Assembly: GCA_023375785.1 (NCBI GenBank)
Contig: SZWC01001207.1
Coordinates: 68,102-132,101, forward strand
Reading direction: 5' to 3'
DNA from: Penium margaritaceum
Taxonomy: Eukaryota; Streptophyta; Zygnematophyceae; Desmidiales; Peniaceae
DNA length: 64,000 nt
Position 1 is the stretch's first letter. The number at the start of each line of letters is the position of its first letter. The notes under the pieces were generated by a model, which saw only the letters and a program-made list of their open reading frames with translations, did not search any database and was not told the origin of the DNA. A program made the position numbers and the translations under genes. Of the stretch, positions 36,380 through 48,730 are shown in pieces.

Positions 36380-39020
36380 TTGCGCCACCATTCTCTGACA
36401 TGCTCCACCATTCTCTTGATTGCTCCACCGTTCTCTGGCTTGCTCCACCATTCTCTGGCTTGCTCAACCGTTCTCTGGCTTGCTACAATTTTCCCTGGCT
36501 TGCTCCACCTTTCTCTGGCTTCCTCCACCGTTTTCTGGCTTGTTCCACCATTCTCTGGCTTGCTCCAGCTTTCTCTGGCTTGCTCCACCTTTCTCTGGCT
36601 TGCTCCACCGTTCTCTGACTTGCTCTACCGTTCTCTGGCTTGCTCCACCGTGCTCTGTCTTGCTCCACCGTTCTCTGGCTTGCTCCACCGTTCTCTGGAG
36701 TCCTCCACCATTCTCTGGCTTGCTAAACTGTTCTCTGGCCTCCTCCATTGTTCTCTGGCTTGCTCCACCTTTCTATCTCTTTCCCCAAAATTCCATGGTT
36801 TCCTCCCCCGTTCTCTCGCTTGCTCCACTTTTCTCTGGCTTGCTCTACCTATATCTGGCTTGCTCCTCCTCTCTCTGGCTTGCTCCACCGTTCTCTGGAT
36901 TACTCCACCGTTTTGTGGCTTGCACCACCTTTCTCTGGCTTGCTCCGCCTTTGTCTGGCTTGCTTTACCTTTCTCTTGCTTCATTCACCATTTGGTGGCT
37001 TGCTCCATCTTTTTTAGGCATGCCCCACCGTTCTATGACTTGCTCCACCTTTCTCTAGCTTGCTCCACCATTTTTTGAATTGCTCCCCCTTCATCGGGCT
37101 TGCTCCACCTTTCTCTGGCAGGCTCCACCTTTCCTTGCATTGCTCCACTTTTCTCTCGCTTGCTCCACCTTTCCCTGACTAGCTCCACTGTTCGCAGGCC
37201 TGCTCCACCTTTCTCTGGTTTGCTCCACCGTTCTCTGACTTGCTCCTCCTTTCTCTGGCTTGCTCCACCTTTCCCTTGCTTGCTCTAACTTTCTCTGGCT
37301 TCCTACACCTTTCTCTTTCTTTCTCCACCTTTCTCTGGCCTGTTCTACCTTTCTGTGGCTTGCTCCACCTTTCTCTGGCTTGCTCCACCTTTCTCTGGCT
37401 TGCTCCACCTTTCTCTTGCTTGCTTTACCCTTATCTGCCTTGCTCCACCATTCTCTGGCTTGCTCAACCGTTCCCTGGCTTGCAAAACCTTTCCCGGGCT
37501 TGCTGAATCTTTCTCTGGCTTACTACACCTTTCTCTGGCTTGCTCTACTGTTTTCTGGATTTCTCCACTATTCTCTATCTTGCTCCACCTTTCTCTGGCT
37601 TTCTCCACCTTTCTCTGGCTTGCTCCACCATTCTCGGATTTGCTCCACTGTTCTGTGGCTTGCTCCACCTTTCTTTTGCTTGCCCCACCTTTCTCTGGCT
37701 TGCTCCACCTTTGTCTGGCTTGCTTAACCACTCTCTGGCTTACTCCACCATTCTCTGGCTTGCTCCATCCTTCTCTTTCTTGCTCCACCTTTCTCTGACT
37801 TGCTCCACTGTTCTCTGGCTTGCTCAGCCGTTCCCTAGCTTGCTCCACCTTTCTCTTACTTGCTCCACCATGCTCTGGCTTGTTCTACCATTCTCTGGCT
37901 CGCTCCACTGTTCTCTGGAGTGCTCCACCATTCTCTGGCTTGCTCCACTATTCTTTGGCTTGCTCCATTGTTCTCTGGCTTGTGCCACCGTTCTCTGGCT
38001 TGCTCCACCATTCTCTTGATTGCTCCACAGTTCTCTGCCTTGCTCCACCATTCCCTTGCATTCCCAACCGTTCTCTAGCTTGCTACACCTTTCCCTGGCT
38101 TGCTCCACCTTTCTCTTGCTTCCTCCACCTTTCTGTGGCTTGCTCCACATTTCTCTGACTTGCTTCACAATTCTCTGGCTTGCTCCACCATTCTCTGGCT
38201 TGCTCTACCTTTCTCCGGCTTGCTCCACCTTTCTCTGGCTTGCTCCACCGTTCTCTGCCTTGCTCCACCGTTCTCTGGATTGCTCCACCGTGCTCTGGAT
38301 TGCTCCACCATTCTCTAGAAAGCTCCACCGTTCTCTGGAGTGATCCACCATTATCTGGCTTGCTTAACTCTTCTCTGTCTTGCTCCATTGTTCTCTGGCT
38401 TGCTCCTCCTTTCTCTCTCTTTCTCCAAAATTATATGGCTTGCTCCGCGTTCTGTGGCTTGCTCCACTTTTCTCTCGATTGCTCCACCTTTCTCTGGATT
38501 GCTCCACCATTCTCTGGCTTGCTCCACCGTTCTTTGTCTTGCTCCACCTTTCTCTGACTCACTCCACCTTTGTCTGGCTTGCTCTAACTTTGTCTGGCTT
38601 TCTCCACCTTTTTGTGGCTTGCTCCACCTTTCTCTTACATGCTCCACCATTATATGACGTGCTCCACCTTTCTGTGGCTTGCTCCACCATTCTTTGAATT
38701 TCTCCCCCTTCCTCTGGATTGCTCCACCTTTCTCTTACTTGCTCCACCCTTCCCTGGATTGCTCCACCTTTCTCTGGCTTGCTCCACCTTTCTCTGGCTT
38801 GCTCCACCTTTCCCTGGCTTGCTCCACTGTTCGCAGGCTTGCTCCACCTTTCTTTGGCTTGCTCCACCGTTCTGTGACTTCCTCCTCCTTTCTCTGGCTT
38901 GCTCCACCTTTTTCTTGCTTGCTCCAACTTTCTCTGGCTTCCTCCACCGTTCTCTGGCTTTCTCCGCCTTTCTTTGGCCTGCTCTACCTTTCTGTGGCTT
39001 GCTCCACCTTTCTCTGGCCT
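36380..39020 (-). repeat. ~1.6-kb higher-order repeat of SatB, two copies
   Basis: Unusual units recur in order: TGCTACA at 36481 and 38081; TTCTCTGGAG near 36690 and 38330; CCCCAAAATT near 36783 and CTCCAAAATT near 38423; TTTGAATTG/TTTGAATTT near 37074 and 38693; TTCGCAGGC at 37191 and 38830. Offsets are 1600 to 1640 bp. A third related block with TTCTCTGGAG lies near 46558. Confidence 0.85.
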
Positions 39021-39488
39021 GCTCCAGCTTCCTTTTGCTTGCTCCACCTTTCTTTTGCGTGCTCTACCATTCTCTGGCTTGCTCCAACTTTCTCAAGCTT
39101 GCTCCACGTTTCTCTGACTTTCTCCACTGTTCTCCGGCTTACTCCACCATTTTGTGGCTTGCTCCACCGTTCTCTCGCTTGGTCCACCGTTCTCTGGCTT
39201 ACTCCACCGTTCTCTGGCTTGCTCCACCTTTCTCTGGTTTGCTCCACCTTTCTCTTGCTTGCTCTTCATTTCTCTAGCAATCACCACCTTTCCGTGGCTT
39301 GCTCCACCTTTCTCTGGCATGCTCCATCGTTCTCTGACTTGCTCCATTTTTCTCTGGCGTGCTCCACCTTTCTTTGGCTTGCTCTACCGTTCTCATGCTT
39401 GCTTCACCTTCCTCAGGCGTGCTCCACCCATATCTGTTTTGCTCCACCGTTCTCGGGCTTGCTATACCGTTCTCTGGCTGCTCTACCT

Positions 39489-40226
39489 TGTTGGAAAAGG
39501 AGCCATCCGGCTCAGTTTCAGGTCCACAAGAGCAACTTCCAGAAAACTACTAGATGCCTGCTCGGATTATGAATCTGACTTCATCATTGGAAATATTAGG
39601 TGGCAAAATGTCTACGGTCCAAGTTTGAGGCGGATCCAACGGTCGGATTGGGAGATGTGAATTTTCAAAGGTTTCGGGGTCATCGACTGCCAATATCTGG
39701 GTGACCATGGGCGATGGCTCCATGCCTTAGCCTGAGAAAAGAAAAAGGCAAGAGTTCCAGGGTCAAGACCTGATGGAAGAAATATCCAAAAAGGTCCTAG
39801 ATTCTTGGGTTGCCTTGTCAGCGTGTGCTGACTAGGAAAAAGGTACATCTCCTTACTTTTTAGGTGAGGTGAGATCCTTCTGTGCTAGCCATGGACACAT
39901 GGCGATTCTCCATGGGATTGTGGGTTATGTGAGCACCAGGAGTATGCCATGAGAGTATTTTCTAGCTCTTTAGGTTGTGTGTGAGTGGTCAGACTGATTG
40001 CTAGGCTGATTTCCTCCCTTGTGTGAGATTATGGACTCTAGTGTGTGAGCCTTAGCCTCCATGGCTAAGTGGTGTGGCTTGTGAGAGGGCTGACTGGCCC
40101 AAGCTGTAGCTCTATATGTATTCCATCATTTTGAGTGATTTACTAACCATTCTTCAGCACAAGTGATGCCCTTCCAGTCCCACATGCTCCCTGCTCCAAG
40201 GCTCCCTCTCTCCTGCAGTTCCAACA
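39489..40226 (+). repeat. 5' LTR of the SatB-inserted Copia
   Basis: 738 bp from TGTTGGAAAAGGAGCC to TTCCAACA, colinear with 44938-45674. The text TGTGAGATTATGGACTCTAG and GTAGCTCTATATGTA near its right half may include the TATA region, but this is not certain. Confidence 0.95.
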
Positions 40227-40228
40227 CT

Positions 40229-40240
40229 TGGTATCAGAGG
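40229..40240 (+). other. Primer binding site, initiator Met tRNA
   Basis: TGGTATCAGAGG, two bases after the LTR end. It differs by its last base from the primer sites of the other elements. Confidence 0.88.
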
Positions 40241-40873
40241 CAAGTTCTGCCACTTTCAGCCAGCACAGGCCGTCACTTTGAGAGTGACGGGTTGGGGTAA
40301 AACCTTCACCAAATCTGACTATCAACCATTAGAGCTTTAAGTTCAAGAGACAAGCTTTCCAACGAGCCCAAGAGCGCAAAGATCCAACTGTCGGATTGAG
40401 AGTTATGCTCAAAACAAGGTCGGCCAGGGCTACACTCTTCTCTCTGAGTAAGACTGTCGCCTTGTGATGACCATAACTCTTTTGATTCCGTGTCAAATTT
40501 AAAAAATAGCACATACGAATTGAAGTTTTTTTCCTAAGCTTTCCATTGCTGTAAAAACATTTGCATTCCATTGGTACGTTTGGGAGAAACGCCGTTTACA
40601 AGCTGGCTGATGTGAGCTGGAGTAGGAGCAGAAGCATACCCTGTTTTCAAAAGGGCATATCTCTGAATCTCCCTTGTTGATGACCCTGTTTTATGGGTCG
40701 ATCTGAAAGTTTTTGAGCTGAATTTTCCAGTGGTGGGTTCAGTTTTTCAAAATTCCCAGTCTGCTGGCCTCTACAGTCCATTTTCTTTCAAACAGATTTC
40801 TCTCTGAAATAGCAGCTAAAGCAGGGGTAGCGCCGCCATTCAAGGGCAGCGCTGAGCATCACCAAGGCTCAAA
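40241..40873 (+). other. Leader of the SatB-inserted Copia
   Basis: Untranslated stretch between primer site and gag ATG. No gene or strong motif is seen. Confidence 0.7.
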
Positions 40874-41926
40874 ATGGCAGCAGCAGGCATGGTAACAGCA
40901 GCCCAGCCCTTGGAGAGGCTGGAAGGACGCGCCAACTTCACGTTTTGGAAGATCCGTACCCGTCTCCTTTTGGAGGAGAGGGGCTTGTGGGAGGTGGTGA
41001 GCGGCGACGAGCGCGCTCCGCCTCGACAGGCAAAAGGCATCACCGCAGCGGAGGTGGTGGCGGGGAAGACGCCGCAGAAAGGTGTAGCAGATGCAAGTTC
41101 ATCTGCAACTACAGCGGCGACATATGAGTAGTGGAAGAAGAAGGACAGGCAGCCTTACAGGCTGCTTGTCAACACCATCTCCAACCCGCATCTTCAGTAC
41201 GTGAGTGATAAGGCTACTGCAAAAGAAGGGTGGGATACGTTGTGCAAGGAGTATGAGAGCAAGGATCCTGCATTCCTCATACTTTTGGAGGAGAAGATGA
41301 TGGCGTTGAAAATGCAGGGTGGCGAAGGGATGGAGGCGTACTTGGACAGGGCAAAGGAGCTGGCAAAGCAGCTAAAAGCGGCCGACAACCCTGTGGAAGA
41401 CACGCGCTTCGTCCTTCTCATGCTGAGGGGACTCCCAACGAGCTATGACAAGTTGCGAGAGACGTTGGAGTGCCAGCCAACTCTCGACCTCGACTTCATC
41501 TGCACGCACTTGGTGCAGGTAGAGCTGCGTCGCAATGCCGCAAAGCGCAATGGCGGCAGCAGCAGCAGTGAAGTAGCTTTCATGGCGATGGGCTCACGCA
41601 ACCAGCGGCAGCAGCAGTCCGGGTAGTAGAGACGCAAGAAGAAGGGCAAGTGCCATTATTGCCAGAAAGAGGGGCACTACAAGAAAGAGTATTTCAAGTT
41701 CAAGAGGGACCAGAAGGAGCACCAGCAGCAGCAGCAAAAGCAGCAATCTCCACAGCAACAGCAGCAGCAGTCACAACAACGTCATCAGCACCAGCAGCAG
41801 CAGCAGCAGAACCAGACCGGCGTGCGCCATTTTGGCGACATGAATGTGGCCAAGGAGGTGCGCGACCGCCTCTTCATGGCGAAGTCTGACATGTCGTAGA
41901 AGGAGAAGGTGGATCTGGCGTGGTAC
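40874..41926 (+). pseudogene. gag of the SatB-inserted Copia, four stops
   Basis: Starts MAAAGMVTAAQPLERLEGRA at 40874, with FTFWKIRTRLLLEERGLWEV typical of Copia Gag. One frame continues to the protease, broken by TAG at 41129, 41624, 41627 and 41897. The middle has WDTLCKEYESKD and LLMLRGLPTSYDKLRETLE. The zinc knuckle reads KCHYCQKEGHYKKEYFK with its last Cys changed to Tyr. A Gln-rich tail coded by CAG runs (41718-41815) lies between knuckle and protease. The four TAGs all sit where Gln (CAG) is plausible. Confidence 0.88.
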
Positions 41927-41929
41927 TAA

Positions 41930-43546
41930 GACTCTGGGTGTACCAAGAGTATGACGCACCACAAGGAGTGGTTTACGCAGCTGCTCTCCATTCCCCCCCC
42001 CCCCCCCCCCCCCCCCCCCCGTCCGATTGCTTTGGGTGATGATCGTGTGGTGTATGCTGAGGGGATTGGGATTGTGGAGATGTGGTTGGAGATCTCGCGT
42101 GGCATTGAAGTGGGAGTGTTCCATGGCGTGCTGTATGTACCTGATGCTGCGTTCAACCTTCTCTCAGTGTCCTCTCTCACCAACACAGGACTGCGAGTCG
42201 TCTTTGACGACGACTATGGCTACATCCTCGACAAGGAAACCGGAGAGGTGTTGGTCAGGTCGGTGAAAGAAGGCGACATGTACCGCCTGCTGGGGACAAC
42301 CAAGATCCCGCGCAAGCGGAGTCTTGCAGCAATGGTGCAGGTCACACATGGCAAAATCTGGCATTCGCGCTACGGCCACATCGGCATGCGCGCCTTGCAG
42401 CAACTTCAAACAAAGCAGATGGTGCGTGACTCACCGACCATCTCTAACTTTGAGCAGCAGTTGTGCATCGGCTGTTTGGAGGGGAAGCAGCATCACGAGG
42501 CGTTCTCTGGAGCAGGGGAGCGTGCGAAGGAGGTGTTGGAGCTGGTCCACACGGACTTGTGTGGCCCAATGCAAACCCAAAGCTTTGGAGGCTCTAGGTG
42601 TTTTCTCACCTTCATTGATGATTTCAGCCGTTACACTGTTGTGTACATCCTTTCCTCCGAGGACCAGTGCTTTGACAGGTTCAAGGAGTTCAAGGCCATG
42701 GTGGAGAACCAGACTGGCAAGAAAATCAAGGCGATGCGTGGCGACCGCGGTGGAAAGTACCTGAGTAAGGAGTTCCAGGACTACCTCGCAGCAGCAGGCA
42801 TCAAGGCGCAGCGCACCGCGCCATACTCACCACAGCAGAATGGCGTAGCAGAATACGCCAACCGCACCATCATTGAGTCGGCGCGCTCCATGCTGTACGC
42901 GGCTCGGCTCACCTACGACTTTTGGGCGGAAGCAATGAGAATTGCGGTATACATCAAGAACCGCAGTCCAACCAAGGCCCTAGAGCAGATGACGCCGTAC
43001 AAGGCATGATTCGGCAGGAAGCCGAGCGTGGGTCATCTTTGCGCGTTTGGCAGCTTGGCACACATGCACGTGCCAAAGGGGAAGCGGCAAAAGTTGGACG
43101 CGAAGAGCGCGCAGATGCTGATGATTGGCTACGACGTGGTAAGTAAGGCGTATCGCCTCTACGAGAGGGATACACATCACGTCATCATCTACAGGGATGT
43201 TGTCTCTAATGAGAGCAACGTCATTGGCACCAACATTGTCTGTGAAGAGGCAGCACAAGCAGCAGCTGACAAAGCAGTAGGAGCAGATATCCTTTCTGAC
43301 CCAGTCTCTCTTGATCCTTCCTCCACTGTGACAGTGGGAGAACCAGTCTACTCTCCCATGTCTGATGCAGCAGATATAGCGGGCTCATCGGCAGAAGTAG
43401 AGGAAGAAGATGCACCAACATCAGCAGGAGCAGTTGTGTCGGCAGCACCGCGCCAGCCGCCTGCTAATGCTCCAGCACCAGGTCGAAGGTACCCTCTCAG
43501 GGTGCGCTACAAGAGTGGTGAGCGTGGGCAATTCTGGATGCTCTAG
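41930..43546 (+). pseudogene. Protease and integrase of the SatB-inserted Copia
   Basis: TAA at 41927 stands directly before the protease motif DSGCTKSM. A run of 28 C (41993-42020) follows in frame, giving a proline run. LYVPDAAFNLLSVSSLT leads to the integrase zinc region (IWHSRYGHIGM ... CIGCLEGKQHH). Catalytic residues are D at 42554 (VHTDLCGPM), D at 42743 (RGDRGGKY) and E at 42851 (QQNGVAEYANRT), with 36 codons between the last two. TGA at 43007 replaces an expected Trp codon (YKA/FGRKP). The C-terminal GHLCAFGSLAHMHVPKGKRQ segment continues to TAG at 43544. All in one frame. Confidence 0.9.
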
Positions 43547-43558
43547 AAACCAGACCAG

Positions 43559-44919
43559 ATGAACGTCGCAGTTGCAGCAGACTCTGATGAGCCGACGTCG
43601 TACAAGGAGGCCATGGCGGCACCAGATGCAGCAGATTGGGCAGAAGCTGTGCAGGAGGAGATACTGTCACAGCTCGACAACACAACAGAGGACTTTCAGG
43701 TCCACCATATGGACGTCAAGACGACGTTCCTGAACGGTGACCTGGAGGAGGAGATTTACATGGAGCAGGCGGAGGGGTTTGTCATGGATGGCCAGGAGCA
43801 CCTGGTTTCCAAGCTATTGAAGTCGCTGTACGGTCCAAGGAAGCGTCGCCTGCTCGGCCCCAGAACCTGGATGCGGCGTTGCAGTGCATGGGGTTCAAGC
43901 GCAGCGAGTGTGACTACAGCGACTACCGCTGGCAGCATGAGCATGAGGTCCTTATCATCATCGTGTATGTGGATGACATGCTCCTCCTTTCCAACAGCAT
44001 GTTTGCACTGCAGGAGTTCAAGGAAGCCATGTAGGAGCGCTTCCAGATGTCTGATCTCGGGCAGGCATCATACTTCCTCAATCTCTAGATCACGCGTGAT
44101 CGCAAATCACGCTCTCTCTCGTTGCAGCAGAGCCGCTACATCAAGGATGTCTTGCAGCGGTTCGGCATGGCAGAGGAAAAACCCATCGGCATGCCGCTGG
44201 AGACGCGGCAGTACCTCGTGAGCTTCAATGGAGAAGCGGATGCAGCTGAGCGACAGAAGAACAGGAGCGCCGTCGGCAGCCTCATGTACCTGATGGTGGC
44301 AACCAGGCCGGACCTCGCACAGGCTGTTAGTGCCGTGAGCCAGTACATGGCCAATCCCGGACCTGAGTCCCAGAAGGCAGTGAAGCGGATCTTCCGCTAC
44401 CTTGCTGGAACCATCAACATCGGCATCACCTACAACGGCAACGACAACAGCATCATTGGCTACACAGACGCATATTGGGCCTCAAACCCTGAGGACCGCA
44501 AGTCCATCTCTGGACATGTGTTCCTCATGAATGGTGGGGCCATCAGCTGGTGCAGCAAGCGGAAGGTGGTCGTGGCCACCTCAAGCACAGAAGCTGAGTA
44601 CGTCTCTCTCAGCTTTGGAGCCAAGGAAGCAGTTTGGCTTCAGCGTTTCATGGCAGAGATGAGTCAGAGTGCAGCAGTTCCAGTTCTTGTGCGCGTCGAC
44701 AACCTGAGCGCAATCGCACTCGCCAAGAATCCTGAGCACCATGCACGCACCAAGCACATTGACATCGCATATCACTTCATCAGGCACATGGTACAAGAGG
44801 GTGCTATCAAGCTGGAGTTTACTCCAACCAGCAAGCAAGTCGCTGATTTCTGCACTAAGCCAATGACCCATGAGAAGCAGCAGTTTTGCATGAAAGCATG
44901 TGGACTCAGCCCACTCTGA
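43559..44919 (+). pseudogene. RT with internal deletion, and RNase H, of the SatB-inserted Copia
   Basis: PTSYKEAMAAPDAADWAEAV is followed near 43676-43700 by a jump straight to HHMDVKTTFLNGDLEEEIYM; the usual WVFK to FAPVA part of RT (roughly 75 residues) is gone without loss of frame. A frameshift near 43845 moves the reading to the frame of 44122-44919. YVDDM at about 43967 is intact. TAG at 44032 and 44086 interrupt. From 44122 the frame is open to the end: GSLMYLMVATRPDLAQAV, YTDAYWASNPEDRKS, SSTEAEYVSLSFGA, TKHIDIAYHFIR and KQVADFCTKPM. No active RT is possible. Confidence 0.9.
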
Positions 44920-44937
44920 CCGCGGCAAGTGGGCGAT

Positions 44938-45674
44938 TCATGGAAAAGGAGCCATCCGGCTCAGTTTCAGGTCCACAGGAGCAAGTTCCAGGAAACTACC
45001 AGATGTCTGCTGCGATTGTCGATCCGACTTCACCATTGGAAAGATCAGGTGGCAAATGGCTACGGTCCAAGTTTGAGGCCGATCCAACGGTCGGATTGGA
45101 AGATATGAATTATTTAAGTTTTCAGGGTCATCGACCGCCGATATCCGGGTGACCATGGGCGATGGTTCCATGCCTTAGCCTGAGAAAAGGAAAAGGCAAG
45201 AGGTCCAGGGTCAAGACCTGATTGAAGAAATATCCAAAAAGGTCCTAAATTCTTGGGTTGCCTTGTCAGAGTGTGCTGACTAGGAAAAAGGTACCTCTCC
45301 TTACTTTTTAGGTGAGGTGAGATCCTTGTGTACTAGCCATGGACACATGGCGATTCTCCATGGGATTGTGGGTTATGTGACCACTAGGAGATTGTCATGA
45401 GAGCATTTTCTAGCTCTCTAGGTCGTGTGTGAGTCGTCAGCCTGATTGCTAGGCTGATTTCCTCCCTTGTGTGAGATTATGGACTCTAGTGTGTGAGCCT
45501 TACCCTCCATGGCTAAGTGGTGTGACTTGTGAGAGGGCTGACTTGCCCAAGCTGTAGCTCTATATGTACTCCATCATTTTGAGTGATTTGACAACCATTC
45601 TTCAGCACAAGTGATACCCTTCCAATCCCACATGCTCACTGCTCCAAGGCTCCCTCTCTCCTCCAGTTCCAGCA
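44938..45674 (+). repeat. 3' LTR of the SatB-inserted Copia
   Basis: 737 bp, begins TCATGGAAAAGGAGCC (the first bases are mutated from TGTTGG) after the purine-rich AAGTGGGCGAT and ends TTCCAGCA. Followed by TACCT and SatB. Confidence 0.94.
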
Positions 45675-48600
45675 TACCTTCCCTTGGCTTGCTCCATCTT
45701 CTCTTGCTTGCTCCACCTTTCTCTTGCTTGCCCCACCTTCCTGTGACCTGCTCCACTTTTCTCTGGCTTGCTCCAGCATTATCTGGCTTGCACCACTGAT
45801 CTCTGGCTTGCTCTACCGTTCTCTGGCTTGCTCCACTGTTCTCTGGCTTACTCCAGCTTTCCTTGGCTTGCTCCACTTTTCTGTGGCTTGCACCACCTTT
45901 CCCCGGCTTGCTCCACCTTTCCCTGGCGTGTTCCACCATTCTCTGGTTTGCTCCACCATTCTCTAGCTTGCTCCACCTTTCTCTAGCTTGATCTACCATT
46001 CTCTGGCTTGCTCTACCTTTCTCTGGCTTGCTCCACCTTTCTCTGGCTAACTCTACCGTTTCCTGGCTTGCTCCACTGTTATTTGGCTTCCTGCACTGTT
46101 CTTTGGCTTGCTCAACCGTTCCCTGGCTTGCTCCACCTTTCCCATGCTTTTTCCACCTTCCTCTGGCTTACTTCACCTTTCTCTGGCTTGCTCTGTTGTT
46201 TTCGGGCTTGCTCCACTGTTCTCTAGCTTGTTCCACCTTTCTCTGGATTTCTCCACCTTTCTCTCGCTTGCTCCACCATTCTCTGATTTTCTTCACTGTT
46301 CTGTGGCTTGCTCCACCTTTCTTTGGGTTGCTCTATCTTCCTCTGGCTTGCTCCACCTTTCTCTGGCTTGTTCCACCATTCTGTATCTTCCTCCACAATC
46401 CTCTGGCTTGCTCCACGTTTCTCTGGCTTGCTCCACCTTTCTCCGGCTTGCTCCACTGTTCTCTGGCTTGCTTGACCGTTCCCTGGCTTGTTCCACCGTT
46501 CTCTTGCTAGCCCCACCGTGCTCTGGCCTGTTCCACCATTATCTAGCTGGATCCACTGTTCTCTGGAGTGCTCCACCAGTCTCTGGCTTGCTCCACTGTT
46601 CTGTGGCTTGCTCCATTGTTCTCTAGCTTGCTCTACTTTTCTCTTGCTTTCTCCTTAAATATCTGGTTAACTCCCGCATTTTGTTGCTTGCTCCACTTTT
46701 CTCTGGCTTGCTCCATCTTTCTCTAGCTTGCTCCACCTTTCTCTAGCTTGCTCCACCGTTCTCTTGCTTGCTCTACCCATCTCTTGCTTGCTCCACCGTT
46801 CTCTGACTTGCTGCACCTTTCTCTAGCTTGCTCCTCCTTTCTCTGGCTTACTCCACTGTTCTCTGGCTTGCTCCACCGTTCTCTGACTTGCTCCAATGTT
46901 CTCTGGCTTGCTCCACCGTTCTCTAGCTTGCTCCACCATTCTTTGTCTTGCTCCACTGTTCTCTGGCTTGCACCACCGTTCTCTGGCTTGCTCCACCGTT
47001 ATCTGGCTTGCTCCTCCGTTCTCTGGCTTGCTCAACCGTTCTCTGACTTGCTCCACCTTTCTCTGGTCTGCTCCACCTTTCTCTGGCCTGATCCACCTTT
47101 CTTTGGCCTACTCCACCTTTCTCTTGCCTGCTCCATCTTTCTCGGGCTTGCTCAACCTTTCTCTGCTTTGCTCCACCTTGATCCGGATTGCTCCATCGTT
47201 CACTGGCTTGCTCCACCGTTCTCTGGCTTGCTCCGTCGTTCTCTGGCTTAATCCACCGTTCTCTGGCTTGCTCCACCGTTCTCTGGATTTCTCCACCATT
47301 CTCTACCTTGCTCCACTTTTCTCTGGCTTGTTCCACCGTTCTCTGGCTTTGTCCACCATTATCTGGCTTGCTCCACTGTTCTCTCGCTTGCTCCACTGTT
47401 CTCTGGCTTGCTCCATTAATCTCTGGCTTACTCCACCTTTCTCTGGCTTGCTCCACCTTTCTCTCGCCTGCTCCACCTTTCTCTGGCTTGCTCCACTGTT
47501 CTCTGGCTTGCTCCACCATTCTCTATATTTCTCTAGTGTTGTCTGGCTTGCTCCATTGTGCTCTGTCTTGCTCCACCATTCTCTGGCTTGCTCCACCGTT
47601 TTTGCGTTGCTCCACCGTTCTCTGGCTTCCTCCACCGTTCTCTGGATTGCTCCACCGTTCTCTGGCTTGCTTCACTGTTCCCTGGCTTGCTCCACCGCTC
47701 CCTGGCTTGCTCCATCTTGTCTGGCTTGCTCCACCTTTCTCTGGCTTGCTCCACCCTCCTCTGACCTGTTCCACCTTTCTCTGGCTTGCTCCACCATTCT
47801 CTGGCTTGCTCCACTGTTCTCTGGCTTACTCCACCTTTCCCTAGCTTGCTCCACTTTTCTGTGGCTTGCTCTATCTTTCCCTGGCTTGCTCCGCCTTTCT
47901 CTGGCTTGCTAAAACCGTTCTTTGGCTTGCTCCACCGTTCTCTGGCTTGCTCCACTGTGCTCTCTCTTGCTCCGCTGTTCTCTGGCTTGCTCCACCGTTT
48001 CTGCCTTGCTCCACCGTTCTCTTGCATGCTCCACTGTTCTCTGGATTGCTCCACCGTTCTCTGGCTTGCTTCACCGTTCCCTGGCTTGCTCCACCGCTTC
48101 CTGGCTTACTCCATTGTTATTTGGCTTGCTCCACCGTTCTCTGGCTTGCTCCACCTTTCCCTGGCTTGGTCCAACGTTCTCTGAATTGCTCTTCCGCTTT
48201 CTCGCATGCTCCACCGTTCCCTCTCTTGCTCCACCTTTCGTTGGCTTGCTCCACCATTCTCTGGCTTGCTCCACCTTTCTCTGGCTTGCCCAACCTTTCT
48301 CTTCCTTGCTCGACCTTTCTCTGTCTTGCTTTGCCGTTGTCTGGCTTGCTCCACCTTTCTTTGTCTTGCTTTACCGTTCTCTGGCTTGCTCCACCTTTCT
48401 CTCGCTTGCTCTACAATTCTCTGGCTTGCTCCACCTTTCCTTGGCTTGCTCCTCCTTTCTCTGGCTTCCTCCGTTGTTCTCTGGCTTGCTCCACCTTTCT
48501 CTGGCTTGCTCCAACGGTCTCATGCTTGCTTCACCTTTCTCTGGATTGCTCTTTCTTTCTCTGGCTTGCTCCACCGTTCTCGGACTTGCTCCACCGTTCT

Positions 48601-48730
48601 CTGGCTTGCTCCACCTTTCCCTGGCTTGCTCCATCTTCTCTGGCTTGCTCCACCTTCCTCTGACTTGCTTCACCTTTCTCTGGCTTGCTCTACCTTCCTC
48701 TGACTTGCTCCACCTTTCTCTGGCTTCCAT
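45675..48730 (-). repeat. SatB array, minus orientation, after the Copia insertion
   Basis: About 153 units. Includes a ~400-bp local repeat (CCACCGTTTTTGCG near 47593 and CCACCGTTTCTGCC near 47992, each followed by matching unusual units such as CCACCGCTCCCTGG/CCACCGCTTCCTGG). The open frames are repeat translations. Confidence 0.97.

Larger units (their letters stand above)
31791..39488 (-). repeat. SatB array, minus orientation, main block
   Basis: About 385 units of the 20-bp repeat as its complement (TCTCTGGCTTGCTCCACCTT). Contains local higher-order repeats: a ~311-bp duplication (35312-35540 and 35623-35851) and a ~1.6-kb repeat unit (about 36380-37380 matching 37980-39020). The 386-, 340- and 336-codon frames are repeat translations. 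No gene is called. The array is cut at 39488 by a Copia insertion and resumes at 45675. Confidence 0.97.
39489..45674 (+). mobile_element. Complete but inactive Copia retrotransposon inside SatB
   Basis: 6186 bp, LTRs 39489-40226 and 44938-45674, flanked by the perfect 5-bp duplication TACCT (39484-39488 and 45675-45679) in the minus-oriented SatB array. Primer site TGGTATCAGAGG at 40229. Gag, protease, integrase, RT and RNase H follow in Copia order. Nine in-frame stops, an RT deletion and a frameshift inactivate it. It differs clearly from the Copia at 22809 in LTR and protein sequence, so it is another family. Confidence 0.95.
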
